Positions 1 to 11,079 of a stretch of DNA of 64,000 nt are shown piece after piece. The first letter of the stretch is position 1; each line of letters starts with the position of its first letter. The stretch comes from Gnetum montanum. Lineage: Eukaryota > Streptophyta > Gnetopsida > Gnetales > Gnetaceae. The notes beneath the pieces are model-generated. The model did no database searches. It saw only the letters and a program-made list of their open reading frames with translations, and had not been told where the DNA came from. The stretch is from the NCBI GenBank assembly GCA_015680685.1, contig MNCI01004353.1, forward strand, positions 273,498 to 337,497, written 5' to 3'. The translations under genes and the position numbers were made by a program.

Positions 1-290
1 GGGATGAGCTAGAAATTCTTGATATTTTAAACAAGAACCCCTTGAATTTAAGACACTATTGACTGGAATGGAGTACATATTTTTGAAAAATGGGAGGTCG
101 GTTATCATTAATGCCCAACTTGCTACAAAATAGAAGAAAAAGTTAATGAAAGTTGTAGAAAATGGTCAGCAACCTTCACCTAGTCATATTCCGAGCTCAC
201 TGGTATAGATCTAAGAATATGCTAACACCGAATATACACTAACCCCACCGTCAAGCCGAAATGACAACCACAAAAATGTTTGAATCCCAA

Positions 291-2960
291 GTTAAAAAAA
301 TTATCAAAGAGGAGATTGAGCAACTCCTCAAGGTGGGATTCATCTACCCTATCATAGATAGTGAGTGGGTTAGTTCACTCATGATCATGCCAAACAAAGG
401 AGGCAAATAGCAGGTATGCATTGATTTCTAGCTGCTTAATTTTCAAGGATCATTTTTTGAGGATCATTTTCTATTGCCTTTCATCAACCAAGTGCTGGAC
501 ACCATTTTGGAGCACAGTTATTACAACTTTCTTAATGGTTATAATGGCTATAACCAAATTTGAATTGCACTAGAGAACTAGGCAAAGATAACTTTCACAA
601 GTCCTTTGGGGATTTTTGCTTACCGACAGATGTCATTTGGTCTATGTAATTCCCCAACCACATTTCAAAGATTAGTTCTAATCATTTTCCAATAATAGAT
701 TGATAGTGGGGTAGAAGTTTTTATGGATGATTTTTCTACCTACAGAGCTATGTTCGAGCAAGCTTTGGACCATCTTGAGCACGTGTTAAAAAGATGTGTC
801 GAAACAAACCTCTGACTCAATTGGGAAAAGAGCCATCTTATAGTCTAGGAAGGCACAGTCTTGGGGCATCGTATCTCAAAAGCAGGAATTGAGGTAGACC
901 TTGAAAAAATAAGGGTCATCCAAGGAATAACTCGTCAACTTGAAATAGTTAAATAAGTTCAATCATTCCTTGGTCATACTGGCTACTACTAACAATTCAT
1001 CGAGAATTTTTCCAAAATCACCAAGCCATTGGTAGAATTGACAAAGAAGGATGCATCATTCATTTGGACCCCTGCATGTGAATCAGCATTTCAAAAATTA
1101 AAGCAAAAGCTTGTTGAAATTCCCATTCTTCAAGCACCAGATTGATCCAGACCATTTCATGTGATGATCGATGCATCAAATTATGCTTTGTTGGCAGTGC
1201 TTACGTAGATAGATGATCAAAAATGTCCATATTACATTTACTGCATAAGCTAGAGCATCATAGGTGCACAACTAAACTACATCACCACAGAAAAAGAGTT
1301 GATGGTAGTGGTGTTTGCTTTAGAGAAGTTCAGGTACTATGTGCTTGGCTACAAAGTGTTTGTACACACAGATCATAACGCCATCAAATTTTTAATGAAT
1401 AAGCCAATGGTGAGCCCCTGTGTCATACGGTGGCTTGTGATTTTGTAGGAATTTGATCTCACAATGGTAGATCGTAAAGGTGTGGAGAATGTGGTCGTAG
1501 ATCACTTATCACAACTAATATGGGATGACAAGGAGAAAGAGAGCCCTTTATTTGATCAATTCCCTAACAAATCTCTCCTTGTAGGTGTTATTAATGCACA
1601 AATGCTCGATGAACCAAAATGGTACGACACCATCCTCACTTATATGCTCAAGCAAGAATTACCACAAGGGCCGAACACTAGAAACAAAAGTTTCTTCACC
1701 AAGTCAAATACATCATGGAGATTAATGAAAACCTTTAAAAGGTTTGTCCTGATGGCCTAGTACGTTGGTGTGTCCCTAATACAGATCAATTACACATTCG
1801 TCAAGATGCTCACAAAGGTCCTTGTGGGGACCATTATGCTGGGAGATGCATGACCATAAAAATCCTCATGGCAGGGTATTATTGGCCAATAATTTTTAGG
1901 GATGCACATCAATTCGTCCATGCTTGTGATCATTGCTAGAGGAATGGTGGAATAACAGCTTGAATGAAGGGGCCACAACAATGGATACAACCTCTTGAAC
2001 CATTCCACATTTGGGGGCATTGAATTTATGGATCCCATCACACCTTTATCCAATGGAAAGGCATATATAATAGTCACAGTTTTCTATTATACTAAGTGGG
2101 TAGAAGCAACAGTCGTCACTGACTGTGCATTGACCATTGCTACTCGGTTTGTACAACAAAATGTCGTAAACAAGTTTGGTGTACCTCATGCATTAATTTT
2201 TGATAATGGAGCTCATTTTACAAGTGCCACTTTCTAGAAGTTGATGTAACACTTGGGGGTTGAACATAAACTCACAACACCATATCATCCTCAAGCCAAT
2301 GGTCAAGCTGAGGTCACTAATCGAGAGATTACAAAAATTTTAACACATACCATTAGTAAATACCGAAGGGACTGGAGCACTAAATTAAATGATGCCCTTT
2401 GGGCCTATTGCTCCACATGGAAACTTCTAATAGGTTATTCTCCCTATGAGCTTGTGTGTGGAAAACTACCAACATTGCCCATCCAATCCGAGCTTCGTAT
2501 GCTCTCTATAGCCTATGATCTTGACCTCGATCTAAGTCTAGCATAGAAAGAACGATTAATGAGTCTTAACTTACTAGACAAAAATCATTAATGGCCTTGT
2601 CATCCAATGAGACACACAAGACATTCAACAAGAAATTTCATGACCTTAGAATAAGAAAAGTAAAGTTTCAATCAGAAGATAAGGTTCTTTATTGGAATCC
2701 TACATATGTACCCAAACAAACCAAATTCCAAACATTGTGGAAAGGACCTTACATTATTTATGAGACTTTTCCATCTAGGGACATGATCATCTACAAACCT
2801 GATAGCCCAAATAAGAAACAACTAGTCAACATTCAACAAATAAAACATTTCCATGAACTCAAGCCAGCCAATGCAACAAACACCTTGTTAGATGGACAAC
2901 CACGCTCAATCTTTCGGATCTCTTCCTTTCAACTTAGTTGTGGAGGAGATGGCCATCCAT
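291..2960 (+). pseudogene. Degenerate pol: reverse transcriptase, RNase H, integrase
   Basis: The polyprotein copies element RNA and inserts the DNA. The RT N-terminus reads VKKIIKEEIEQLLKVGFIYP from about 291. The catalytic site is FMDDF near 720-734. RNase H runs to about 1540, with DHNAIKFL near 1372 and DHLSQL at its end. The integrase zinc region (GPCGDHYAG, then CDHC) lies near 1810-1935. The catalytic core is at 1995-2546, with DNGAHF near 2200 and PYHPQANGQAEV near 2280. The C-terminal domain is at 2591-2900. Many stops (for example TAG after GGK at 408, and stops in RNase H) and at least three frame changes show it is inactive. The longest open pieces are only 80-124 codons. Confidence 0.85.
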
Positions 2961-2969
2961 ACTAACACC

Positions 2970-4950
2970 TTAGATGGTTCCTCAGTTTTTGACCTTTTTT
3001 TTTTACACATTTTTGGTTTTACAACTTTTTATTTTCATCTTCTTTGTTCTACATCTTTATTTTACATATTTCTATTTTTAAGGTTATGGGTCTTAGTTTT
3101 TGTTTGACACTAATGTTAATATACTCAGTATCTATTGTCTACTCTTTTATTTTCTTTTATGGTTATATTTTTTTATGTTTGATGTGTTTCCATACTTTTT
3201 CTACCAATAAGGTGGCAAATAAAATGGTAATGCACTACTTGATGGTGGTATGCTTTATTTGTAATTTAATTATTGATGTCTAGTTTCTGAGTTTGAATGT
3301 CATCACTGACAACTAGGACATGGTTTATTTTCATGTAATAGGCAGTGAGTTCACATCATCCACCCATCCACATACTTTATGGTTTTCCTTGTTTTGGAAG
3401 CATGTAGTCTCTTCTTCATTAATACAACTTGTGTAGTTTCCAAAATTGGGAAGGAATCAAAGGTTTGGATAGGGTGTGGCTTCAAAGGGATCTAGTGTTC
3501 TTTGTGCTTTTCTATTTTCCTATGTGCAAGAGTGTTTTCGGAAGCTTCTCACCATTCTGCATGATTTCATAATAGGAAGTCAAATAAGTCCTTGTATGGT
3601 GTGGTCCTCATCACAAAAAAAAAAGAGAGAGAGAGAAGATGAGGATTCAAAGCACACCCCTTGGACAAAATAAATGTAAAACATGCATGGGTCTTTGCAT
3701 GGTGTGGTTCCCATTCAAAAAAAAACATGAAAATTCAAAGCACAGCCCTTAGACCAAATAAAAGGGCTACAAGCATTGCTTATGAAACTTGTCTTGTCTC
3801 CTCTAACTAAGGCCCTTTTTCACTTCCTATCCTCACTCCAATTTGGAATGGTGGTTGTTTTCTAGGAGCATTCTTGTGTCTCAGAGGATGGACTTACCTT
3901 AGAATGTCAATACGAAGTCACTGAAAGTGGTTGGTTTTGATCTGGACTAAGGAAGGATTCTACCAAGTCAATTAATCACAAATTCCACAAAGGACTATAT
4001 GTGACCATAATTAGGAACTCCATTCCACTTTCTCTATCATCCATCTATACTTTCCATGTCTCAACTCACTACCGGTTTCATGTTCTGATTCAATGTTTTG
4101 GTTTGATATGTTAGGTTTCTCAATTAGTTACTTTTGGGTTTTTGTACTTAACTTTCTGTAACCATTAATCATCCATGGTGCCCACGGACTCCTTGGTTTG
4201 AAGTTATCCAAGGGCATAAAAGGCCTATGCCTGCTTTGGGGAGGACCCACTTGCATATCTTTTGGTTTGGTTAAGTTAAGTTCTTTACCGTTAGACATTG
4301 TTACAATCAAATTCTTTTTATTTACCCCATCCATGTCATCCAATTGTACACACCTTCACAACTATTTATAATGAAATCCTTTTTATTGTTGTGAATACCC
4401 TCTTTCTAGTACTCCTTGTGTCAAGCTTTTTCTAAATTATATGGAACGATTCTCTTATTTAACCCATTCGTCAATCTTTCCACTAACAACATCAAGCAAC
4501 CAATCTATCATAATCACAACTTGGCTAGATAAAATCACCAATGAAACAAGGTACTCAGCCATAATCCATTGCACTAGAAATACTAATCCTTGGTTTTGTT
4601 GTGATTGTAGTGGGAAGTGTGGACTGGAAGTAGGACTGTCATCACCAAGGAGGATGCAACCATATCACTCATAGGAGATTGTTCCTAACTGTTGGATCTC
4701 TTCTACCTCTCCCTCATTCTTCTATTGCCAAGAGGGGTTGGATGTTCTTTGGATCCATTGGTGTTCTTTCCTATTGTCATGAACACCCAATGTTGTACAC
4801 CATTGTAATATTGTATGCTCGAGCACTTCTGTATTTTTCTATTTTCTTTGTGTCAATTTGCATGTTAGTCAAATAAGTCCACACCCCCTATTATATTTTG
4901 TAAATAACTTGTTCCTTTTCTGTTATACTCAAGGACAAGTTTTCATTCAG
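2970..4950 (+). other. 3' noncoding region of the Athila-like element
   Basis: This T-rich stretch lies between the integrase end and the polypurine tract. I see no credible gene. Its first part (TTTCGGATCTCTTCC near 2914) and the part near 3610-3820 (CAAAGCACACCCCTTGGAC, CTAACTAAGGCCC) reappear, in reverse complement, in the elements at 8024-14972 and 18268-26264. This shows that all three are one family and that this is shared 3' sequence rather than host DNA. No env-like reading frame is visible here. Confidence 0.6.
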
Positions 4951-4961
4951 TAGTGGAGGTA
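4951..4961 (+). promoter_or_regulatory. Polypurine tract before 3' LTR
   Basis: TAGTGGAGGTA immediately precedes the LTR start TGATAAATC. The same arrangement, preceded by GGACAAGTTTTCATT, occurs next to the 3' LTRs of the related minus-strand elements. This supports it as the plus-strand DNA primer site. Confidence 0.7.
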
Positions 4962-5827
4962 TGATAAATCATGTTTTTCATCACTCTGATATTGGGGTGG
5001 CTGCGATATCAGGTACGCGATATCATGACCCAAGATGCAATATCGTACATTAGATATTGCAGGGTTACTCCTAGGTCTATAAATACCATGCCCATGTGCA
5101 CAATTGGAAGTAAGTTTTTAGCAGTTCGTAGTGAAGCTCTTGCAGTTTGTCCATTTGAAAGTTAGAATATTTTCCAAGTGCCTATAGCAAGATGTGTAAG
5201 TGTGAATGGATCTTTATTCAAGCATTGATATACCTGAGCACATCATTATGTTGGTAATAAAGACAAGCTCTTTGATCGATTCCTTGCAGCACTTGAGATT
5301 TTCTTTCTTATGCATCTACATATTATTATTTCATGTAATTTACATTAATTTTATTTATGCAGCAATTAGTTTTGATCAATTAAGAAAATCATTAAATTAC
5401 ACAAGCACGACCCCTTTGAACATACGTGTGACACATAGTAGCTTAGAAACGGTTAGCGTTTAACAACCCAGCAGTGTTTGCACAAAGTTCAGGATGTCTA
5501 GGAAGTGGGAACAGTTACTTGTGTTAGGCTAGATTAGACTATAGTTTGCTTAGTAATTAATCACTCTTTTATTTACTCTTACTTTTATTCTTATTCTAAG
5601 TGAGTAATTTCATAAAAACACAAAATAATAAAAATCTTACACCTCAGTCACACTTTACCATACAATTGCATTCCACAAGTGGAACTAGGAAAACAATGAA
5701 CGAACAACACGTACACATTGTTTAGCTCTAGTGTACTTAGTAACTATAGTCTACGAAATTTGACCAGATTGCACGTGAACACTTGTGATTTGTATCATTG
5801 GGAGTAGGGGTACCTTGCTGCTCATCA
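4962..5827 (+). repeat. 3' LTR of the Athila-like element
   Basis: An 866-bp LTR that starts TGATAAATC and ends GCTGCTCATCA. It is the reverse complement match of the LTRs at 8024, 14143, 18268, 43415 and 46379. It holds a GATATC palindrome cluster (about 4990-5065) followed by a TATA box TATAAATA at 5078-5085, so U3, R and U5 follow in the plus direction. Confidence 0.85.
4988..5090 (+). promoter_or_regulatory. LTR promoter: GATATC palindromes plus TATA box
   Basis: Four GATATC-like words (GCGATATCAG, GCGATATCAT, GCAATATCGT, TAGATATTGC) are spaced by roughly 15-20 bp and followed by TATAAATA at 5078. The position matches the U3 promoter of an LTR. The palindromes are conserved in the other LTR copies, so they probably matter for transcription, but that is inference. 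Confidence 0.6.
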
Positions 5828-6085
5828 ATGATGTATCACTTGTAAGATACCAATGTATGTAAATAAGATGTCAAGGGTTCAAACCTCAAGATGCATAATC
5901 GTAAGCATAAAAAAGACATTAGAATACACTAGTATAAAACACTACTAAAATACAATATATTATTAACACAATAAATTAAATATATCCATATGCTTAAGAA
6001 CTAAGCATAATAAAATAAATAATAAATTCAAGATTCTAAGTTTGAAACACTAGCATTTTATATGTAAGGCACAAACAACTGTTGG
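5828..6085 (+). repeat. Old dispersed repeat, copy 1 (possible tRNA-derived SINE)
   Basis: AT-rich sequence that is loosely repeated at 7140-7350 in the same order: GGTTCAAACCTC, then ATTAGAATACACTAG, then AGCATAATAAAATA and AACACTAGC. GGTTCAAACC resembles a tRNA gene B box, but I cannot find a convincing A box. It could equally be an old MITE or LTR fragment. Confidence 0.3.
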
Positions 6086-7139
6086 AGTATAAACCCTCAT
6101 GCATGTCCAAAGCAACTTTTGAGTTATGTTATGACTAGCATCAACCTTATAGCTACCCTTAGATCCTAGCTCCTCACACAATCCTAAATGAGGCATGATA
6201 TTGGCTAAAATTTAATCCTCAACAGAACATGATTGGTTTACAACCTTACAAATGCTTTCCATCTAAATGCACTATTTTTACCTACTGTCAAGGAGAATGC
6301 ACTACACCAGAAAACATGTCACAACCTTAGGTCATGACATTTAGTGATGGTGTTGCCACCATTGATGTCAAGATGAGATGATGCAATAGAAAGCTTGAAT
6401 TGAAAGGCAAAGTAAAATGTCACAAGAATGGCGAATTATAAATTAATCATTAAAACTAGGGTTAGATCAACAATGCAAATCATCACAAAAGGAAAGTAGA
6501 TATAAGAAAGTAAGATGCATTTCAAAATTGATGGAATCAAGAATATTTCCTCTATCTTAAGAGATCCACTAAAATTTAAGCTTCACCAAGAAAGAATAGG
6601 TTTCAATTTGGAAATCACTGAGAGATCCACCAAGCATAACCACAAGAAAGAAAATGGAAGAGATAGCAATGTACAATTGATGCCAAGAAAGCTAGCATTA
6701 TCAAGTACTTATAAGCATAAAAGGTAGAATTTGAAAAATTCAAAAAATAATGAATTAATAATTATTTTTTGAAAATTGGATAACATGAATCCACAAAAAT
6801 ATTCAATGATCAATTAATGGCTTTAAAGTCACCAAGAATGTACTTTAGTAAGTCACATATCTAAGAATGGGTCCTAAGCTAAAATAAAAGAATAACTAGA
6901 ATAAATCCCAAGTATTCATTAACATGTCTCATAACGATATTCTAAAATCTCAAAATATAATAAAATATGAAAAATATAATTTTAAACATTAATAAAGTAT
7001 ATATGAAAAATAAATTTTAATTGACCACCACCATCCTTCTAGCTTGTCCAATTCAGCAACAAGAATTAGTAAAAATAATTAAAAATAAACTCAAATAAAA
7101 ATAAAAGACAAAAGAATATAAAAATACCAAAGTATCACA
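6086..7139. other. AT-rich spacer without recognisable genes
   Basis: No coding frame, RNA gene or clear element was recognised. The short open frame at 6515-6727 has no recognisable similarity and AT-rich, low-information codons. The stretch is rich in A and T runs typical of decayed repeats. Confidence 0.5.
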
Positions 7140-7350
7140 TGTAAACAAAGGGTTAAGATTCTAAATCTTAAGATATATAGCAATTAAGAGATCTCAAGTT
7201 CAAGCTTCAATAAAATAAAAGAAGGGATATTAACATACATTAGCAAGGTACAATACCTCAAAATATAACATTATACTTAAAGAGCAAGCATAAAAATAGA
7301 TCATAAAGTAGATATTCTAATTTTTAAACACTAAGTTGTTACACTTGAGC
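7140..7350 (+). repeat. Old dispersed repeat, copy 2
   Basis: Diverged direct copy of 5828-6085: CAAGTTCAAGCTTC corresponds to GGTTCAAACCTC, followed by ATTAACATACATTAG and then AGCATAAAAATAG. The two copies are separated by about 1.1 kb. Neither has clean ends. Confidence 0.3.
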
Positions 7351-8018
7351 CTTGTAAAACATTGAAAGTAAGTAACAAAAGCTTAAGCTCTTTCCCAAAA
7401 CACTAATAAATGAAGTCAAAAGTTAGTATAGGTCATTGGAACTAGATTCAATCCATCAGTGGTCCACAATGCTTAAGCTCTTTAACAAGAAGTACCAAAC
7501 CAGCTTTAGAGTGGTCAAACTTAAAAAAGAATTCAAGGATGAAAACAAGAGAACCATGAATCCCTTAATGTACCTCTAGTTAAATACTATTCTCTACTGC
7601 ATATATGCCTAGGCCATGCATTTTCTCAAAAAGAGCAACTTTGTTACATCATAGATGGACTTCATAATAGGAGGAAAATCCTTGGAATCAATGTCCAAGA
7701 AAAACTATCAAAACTTAAAGCCCATCAAATACAAATATTACTTAAACAAGTAAAAAAAAAAAGCAAAGCTATATAAAAGGGAGAGTACAAAGGACAATAC
7801 CTAGGATTCAACCCTTGTGAAGGAGGTCTATATTTGTGTTCAAGAAGTAGAGGCATCTCTTAACTAGATGGTTTCACATAAAATTTTACTAATGAAAAAG
7901 TACATCATTGAGATTATGATAGTGATAGATAAGATGTGGGATTTGATGGATGAAAAATGTATTGATACCTTGAAAATCATGAAGGAAAATGTAGACCATG
8001 TGAGATTAATAGATCAAT
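7351..8018. other. AT-rich spacer up to the element target site
   Basis: No gene is recognised. The last five bases (8019-8023, ATAAG) are the left copy of the target duplication of the next element. Confidence 0.5.
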
Positions 8019-8023
8019 ATAAG

Positions 8024-8835
8024 TGATGAGTGGCGAGGTACCCCTACACTCAACTATAGGAATACGAGCGTTACACGCGCGATCCGGTCGAACTTCGTAG
8101 ACTAAGTGCCTACATGCCTTATGAAACACTTAAGGTTAATCATTCATTGTCTTCCTAGACTTACTTGTATTTGTCACGGTTGTATGGTTAAGTAAGTCTG
8201 AGGTGTGTGATTTTTATATATTTTATGTTTTTATCTCCTATGCTGATGAGGTGAAGGGTGAAGAGACTAATTAACTAACTTTAACTAACTAACTAAGCCT
8301 TAATTAACCTAGCATTAGTATCCGTTCCCACTTACCATTCACACCCTAAACCAATGCAACCTTGGTTACCAAGCGTTATTCGTTACTAGGATCACCAAGC
8401 GTAACGCACGTGCTTAAAGTGATCGTACTGAATGCACTTAACTATGGGAGAAGGGTTGAGAAATATTTAATCAACTAATAAAGCATTTAAAGGATAAACA
8501 ATAAAAAAAATAAGTAAAGTCCTATCTAGCTTAGTCCATGCACGGCAAGGTTTATCCAAGAAGTTCGTCTTTATTTCTATACACAAACTTGTATTCAGGT
8601 ACAATATTTGCTCGAATAAATATCCGTTCACTTTGGAGCTCCTACTACAGGTACATGGAAATTATTCTATCTCTGGAGAGGAAAAACTGCCAGAGTTTCA
8701 CTACGATCTAAGCCTAGATTCCGAAACAAGGAAGAGCCGCCTCTTATTTATAGATTTGGCGGTGCACTGCGATATCGCATACACGATATCATGGGGGATG
8801 CAATATCGCGGTCCATGCGATATCGTGTCCCATCA
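8024..8835 (-). repeat. 3' LTR of the gag-protease element
   Basis: An 812-bp LTR, on the minus strand starting TGATGGGACACG and ending CCACTCATCA. It matches 14143-14972 closely, with scattered mostly C/T and G/A differences. The GATATC palindrome cluster is at 8769-8825. The TATA box, CTATAAATAAGAGG on the minus strand, is near 8740-8755. Confidence 0.9.
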
Positions 8836-8849
8836 TATTCCCATGACTA
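8836..8849 (-). promoter_or_regulatory. Polypurine tract
   Basis: On the minus strand AGTCATGGGAATA directly abuts the LTR start TGATGGG. Upstream lies GAGGACGAGTTTTTATT, matching the sequence before the other polypurine tracts of this family. Confidence 0.65.
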
Positions 8850-11079
8850 AATAAAAACTCGTCCTCAAATTCCTTACAAAATAGTGGGACAGTATGGGAT
8901 TATTGACTCAAATGGAACTAATGGGATGACATGTGAACGGATCATCATTACAAGACAAGAAAAAACTGGTGTTCATGACAACAAGAGTGAACACCTTATA
9001 CATTTGACATTAGGTCTTATTTGGCAGCTGAGAGAGAAGAGAGAAGAGAGAAGAAGTCTGTTGTTGCCAATGCCAAGATTGTGCCTTTCATTGTCTATCC
9101 ATAAGCGTGCCATCAATCTTGCTCCTTGCATAGCTACTTTCAATATTGCTCCATTCCAAGTGTTCTCTCCAGATCCAATCCATTGTTGCATGATTACCAT
9201 CTACACACACAACATAGTCTTTATATTAGCAAGGGTAAATGAATGACAATGCAGTTGATACCTTGCTTCGGTGAAAGGGTCATTGGCTGGGTTGCAGTAT
9301 GGTTGATGCAGGTTTGGAGATGTATTTATGGTGACTCCCGAAGGTGTAGGGGTTAGGCAAAAAAATTGGGTCTGAACCCCCATGACTAAGAGCGAACCTC
9401 TGGTAGTGATAGAATGGAGAAAGAAAAAGAACATGAAAGATGGAGAAAAAGAGACAACTATAATGTCAATAAAATGGATGTCAAGATGCAAATGAACAAA
9501 ATAGAGTGGATTGCAAAAATGTTAAGGGAAAGAATTTAACTAGTGCACCAAATATAAATGTTAGTGGGTCCTCCCCAATGTAGGCTCATGCCCTTAATGC
9601 CCTGACAAACTCACATTCAAAGAGTCCGTAGGCTTTGGGAATGTCATTTGGAACAAGAGTTAAAGTCTTAGCCACAAGAATTTACCAAAAAGAAAACAAT
9701 GCGTCAACCAAAACATACACTAATGATACAACCGGTAATGAGGTAAACAATGGAGAGAAGGATGGAAAGAAGAGAATGAGATGGAATCCCAAGAATAAGG
9801 TAGTGTACAACCCCTTGTGTAGTTAATGATTAATGTGACTTAGTAGATCCCATTCCAAGTCCAGCCTCAACAAACCACATCCAGTGACTTCGCATTAATA
9901 CATTCGGCCAATCCATCCTCTTGAAGTAACAAGAATGCCTTCGCAAAGAGCCACCACCATTCAAACGAAACAAAGGAGAAGAGAATGGGAAGCGAGAAGG
10001 GCCTTAGTTAGAGGGAACATTTTTATTTTAGTTCCATAACCAGTGCTTGTAGCCACAAATGATTATTTCATCTAAGGGTTGTGCTTTGAATTCTCACTAT
10101 TTTTTTTTATGTTTTATGTGTTTATGCATGAGAACCACACCATGAAAAGACTTTGTTATTTTTATTAGCTCAGCTTCCTGATAATGGAGCAATGTTAGAA
10201 TGGGAAGGAAAACTCAAGAATAAAACATCCAAACACCCAAGAGAATGGCCAACACAAATGCATCAAGTTTCCTTGAAGTCACACCCTTTTGAATCCTTGA
10301 GTCCTTCCTTAGCTTGAGAAATACCTAGTCACCGATTCATTATAGTTCTTATTTTGATAGGGACTATACATTTCCAAGCTAAGAGATACCATAGAGACTT
10401 ATGGATGTATGGATGAAGTGGACTCATTGCCTACTATATCAAAAGAACCATACCTTAGTATCAACATCATGACTTAAAGGTAAAAATCAAACATTAGCAA
10501 CCAATAAAAAAAATAGTTTATACCATCATTAAGAACACTTATTAAATAACAAACTTGACAAAATGGATAATACACACACAAGAAATGAAAAATTATAAAC
10601 GATGTTGTAAAACAAAAACAAGAAAAGTTAAAGAGATTTGTAAAACAAAAATGTATAAGAAAAAAATGTGTAAAAAAAAAATTCTAAAAAGAACTTAGGG
10701 CCTCAATTAATTAGCATAGGTGGACATCTCCCCCATGACTAAATGGAAAGGAAGAGATCCGAAATAATGAACACCTATTTGAATTTCTTAGAAGTGTCCA
10801 ACGTCTTCTGATTGATGTTTTTAGGTTAAGGGGTAGAAGTTGGCGATGCTCATATTCCAATGTATTCATGCTTTCGTTGTGGGCATGATTGTTCCCCTAG
10901 TTTGTTTCATGCATGTTGATGGGCTACTTTCTTGATCAGCTATCAACCACTGGGTGTTCTCTTGTTGTGTGGTTGCTACATACAAGCACCATTATATCTA
11001 AGTTTCTTGGGCACACTAGTTGCATGCAGGAGATGCTGAGCATTCTCCCATGTCATCACCCTCAAAGTCATTGTATGTG
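8850..11079 (-). other. 3' noncoding region of the gag-protease element
   Basis: No gene is visible. The part at 9540-10130 is a diverged copy of 22870-23530 in the other minus-strand element (for example CATCCAGTGAC, CAATCCATCCTCTT, GGCCTTAGTTAGAGGGAAC). The part at 10700-10760 matches the post-integrase sequence of the first element. The deletion that removed RT-RNase H-integrase therefore joins somewhere between about 10760 and 10930. Several polypurine-like TTAGTCATGGGGG words occur (see findings). Confidence 0.55.

Larger units (their letters stand above)
1..5827 (+). mobile_element. Athila-like Ty3/gypsy element, 5' end outside window
   Basis: The window opens inside the pol gene of a Ty3/gypsy LTR retrotransposon on the plus strand and continues to its polypurine tract and 3' LTR. 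RT-RNase H-integrase order places it in Ty3/gypsy. The wording around the RT active site (FMDDF, then NWEKSH and GHRIS) and the RNase H end (VENVVVDHLS) is what I know from the Athila clade. The LTR is the same family as those at 8024, 14143, 18268, 43415 and 46379, whose primer sites are complementary to tRNA-Asp, also typical of Athila. The copy is dead: every domain has stops or frameshifts. The 5' LTR, gag and protease lie outside the window, so its target duplication cannot be tested; the five bases after the LTR are ATGAT. Confidence 0.85.

Noticed and set aside
5845-5900. tRNA gene suggested by GGTTCAAACC
   Set aside because: No A box at the right distance and no cloverleaf. Kept only as a repeat with a B-box-like word.
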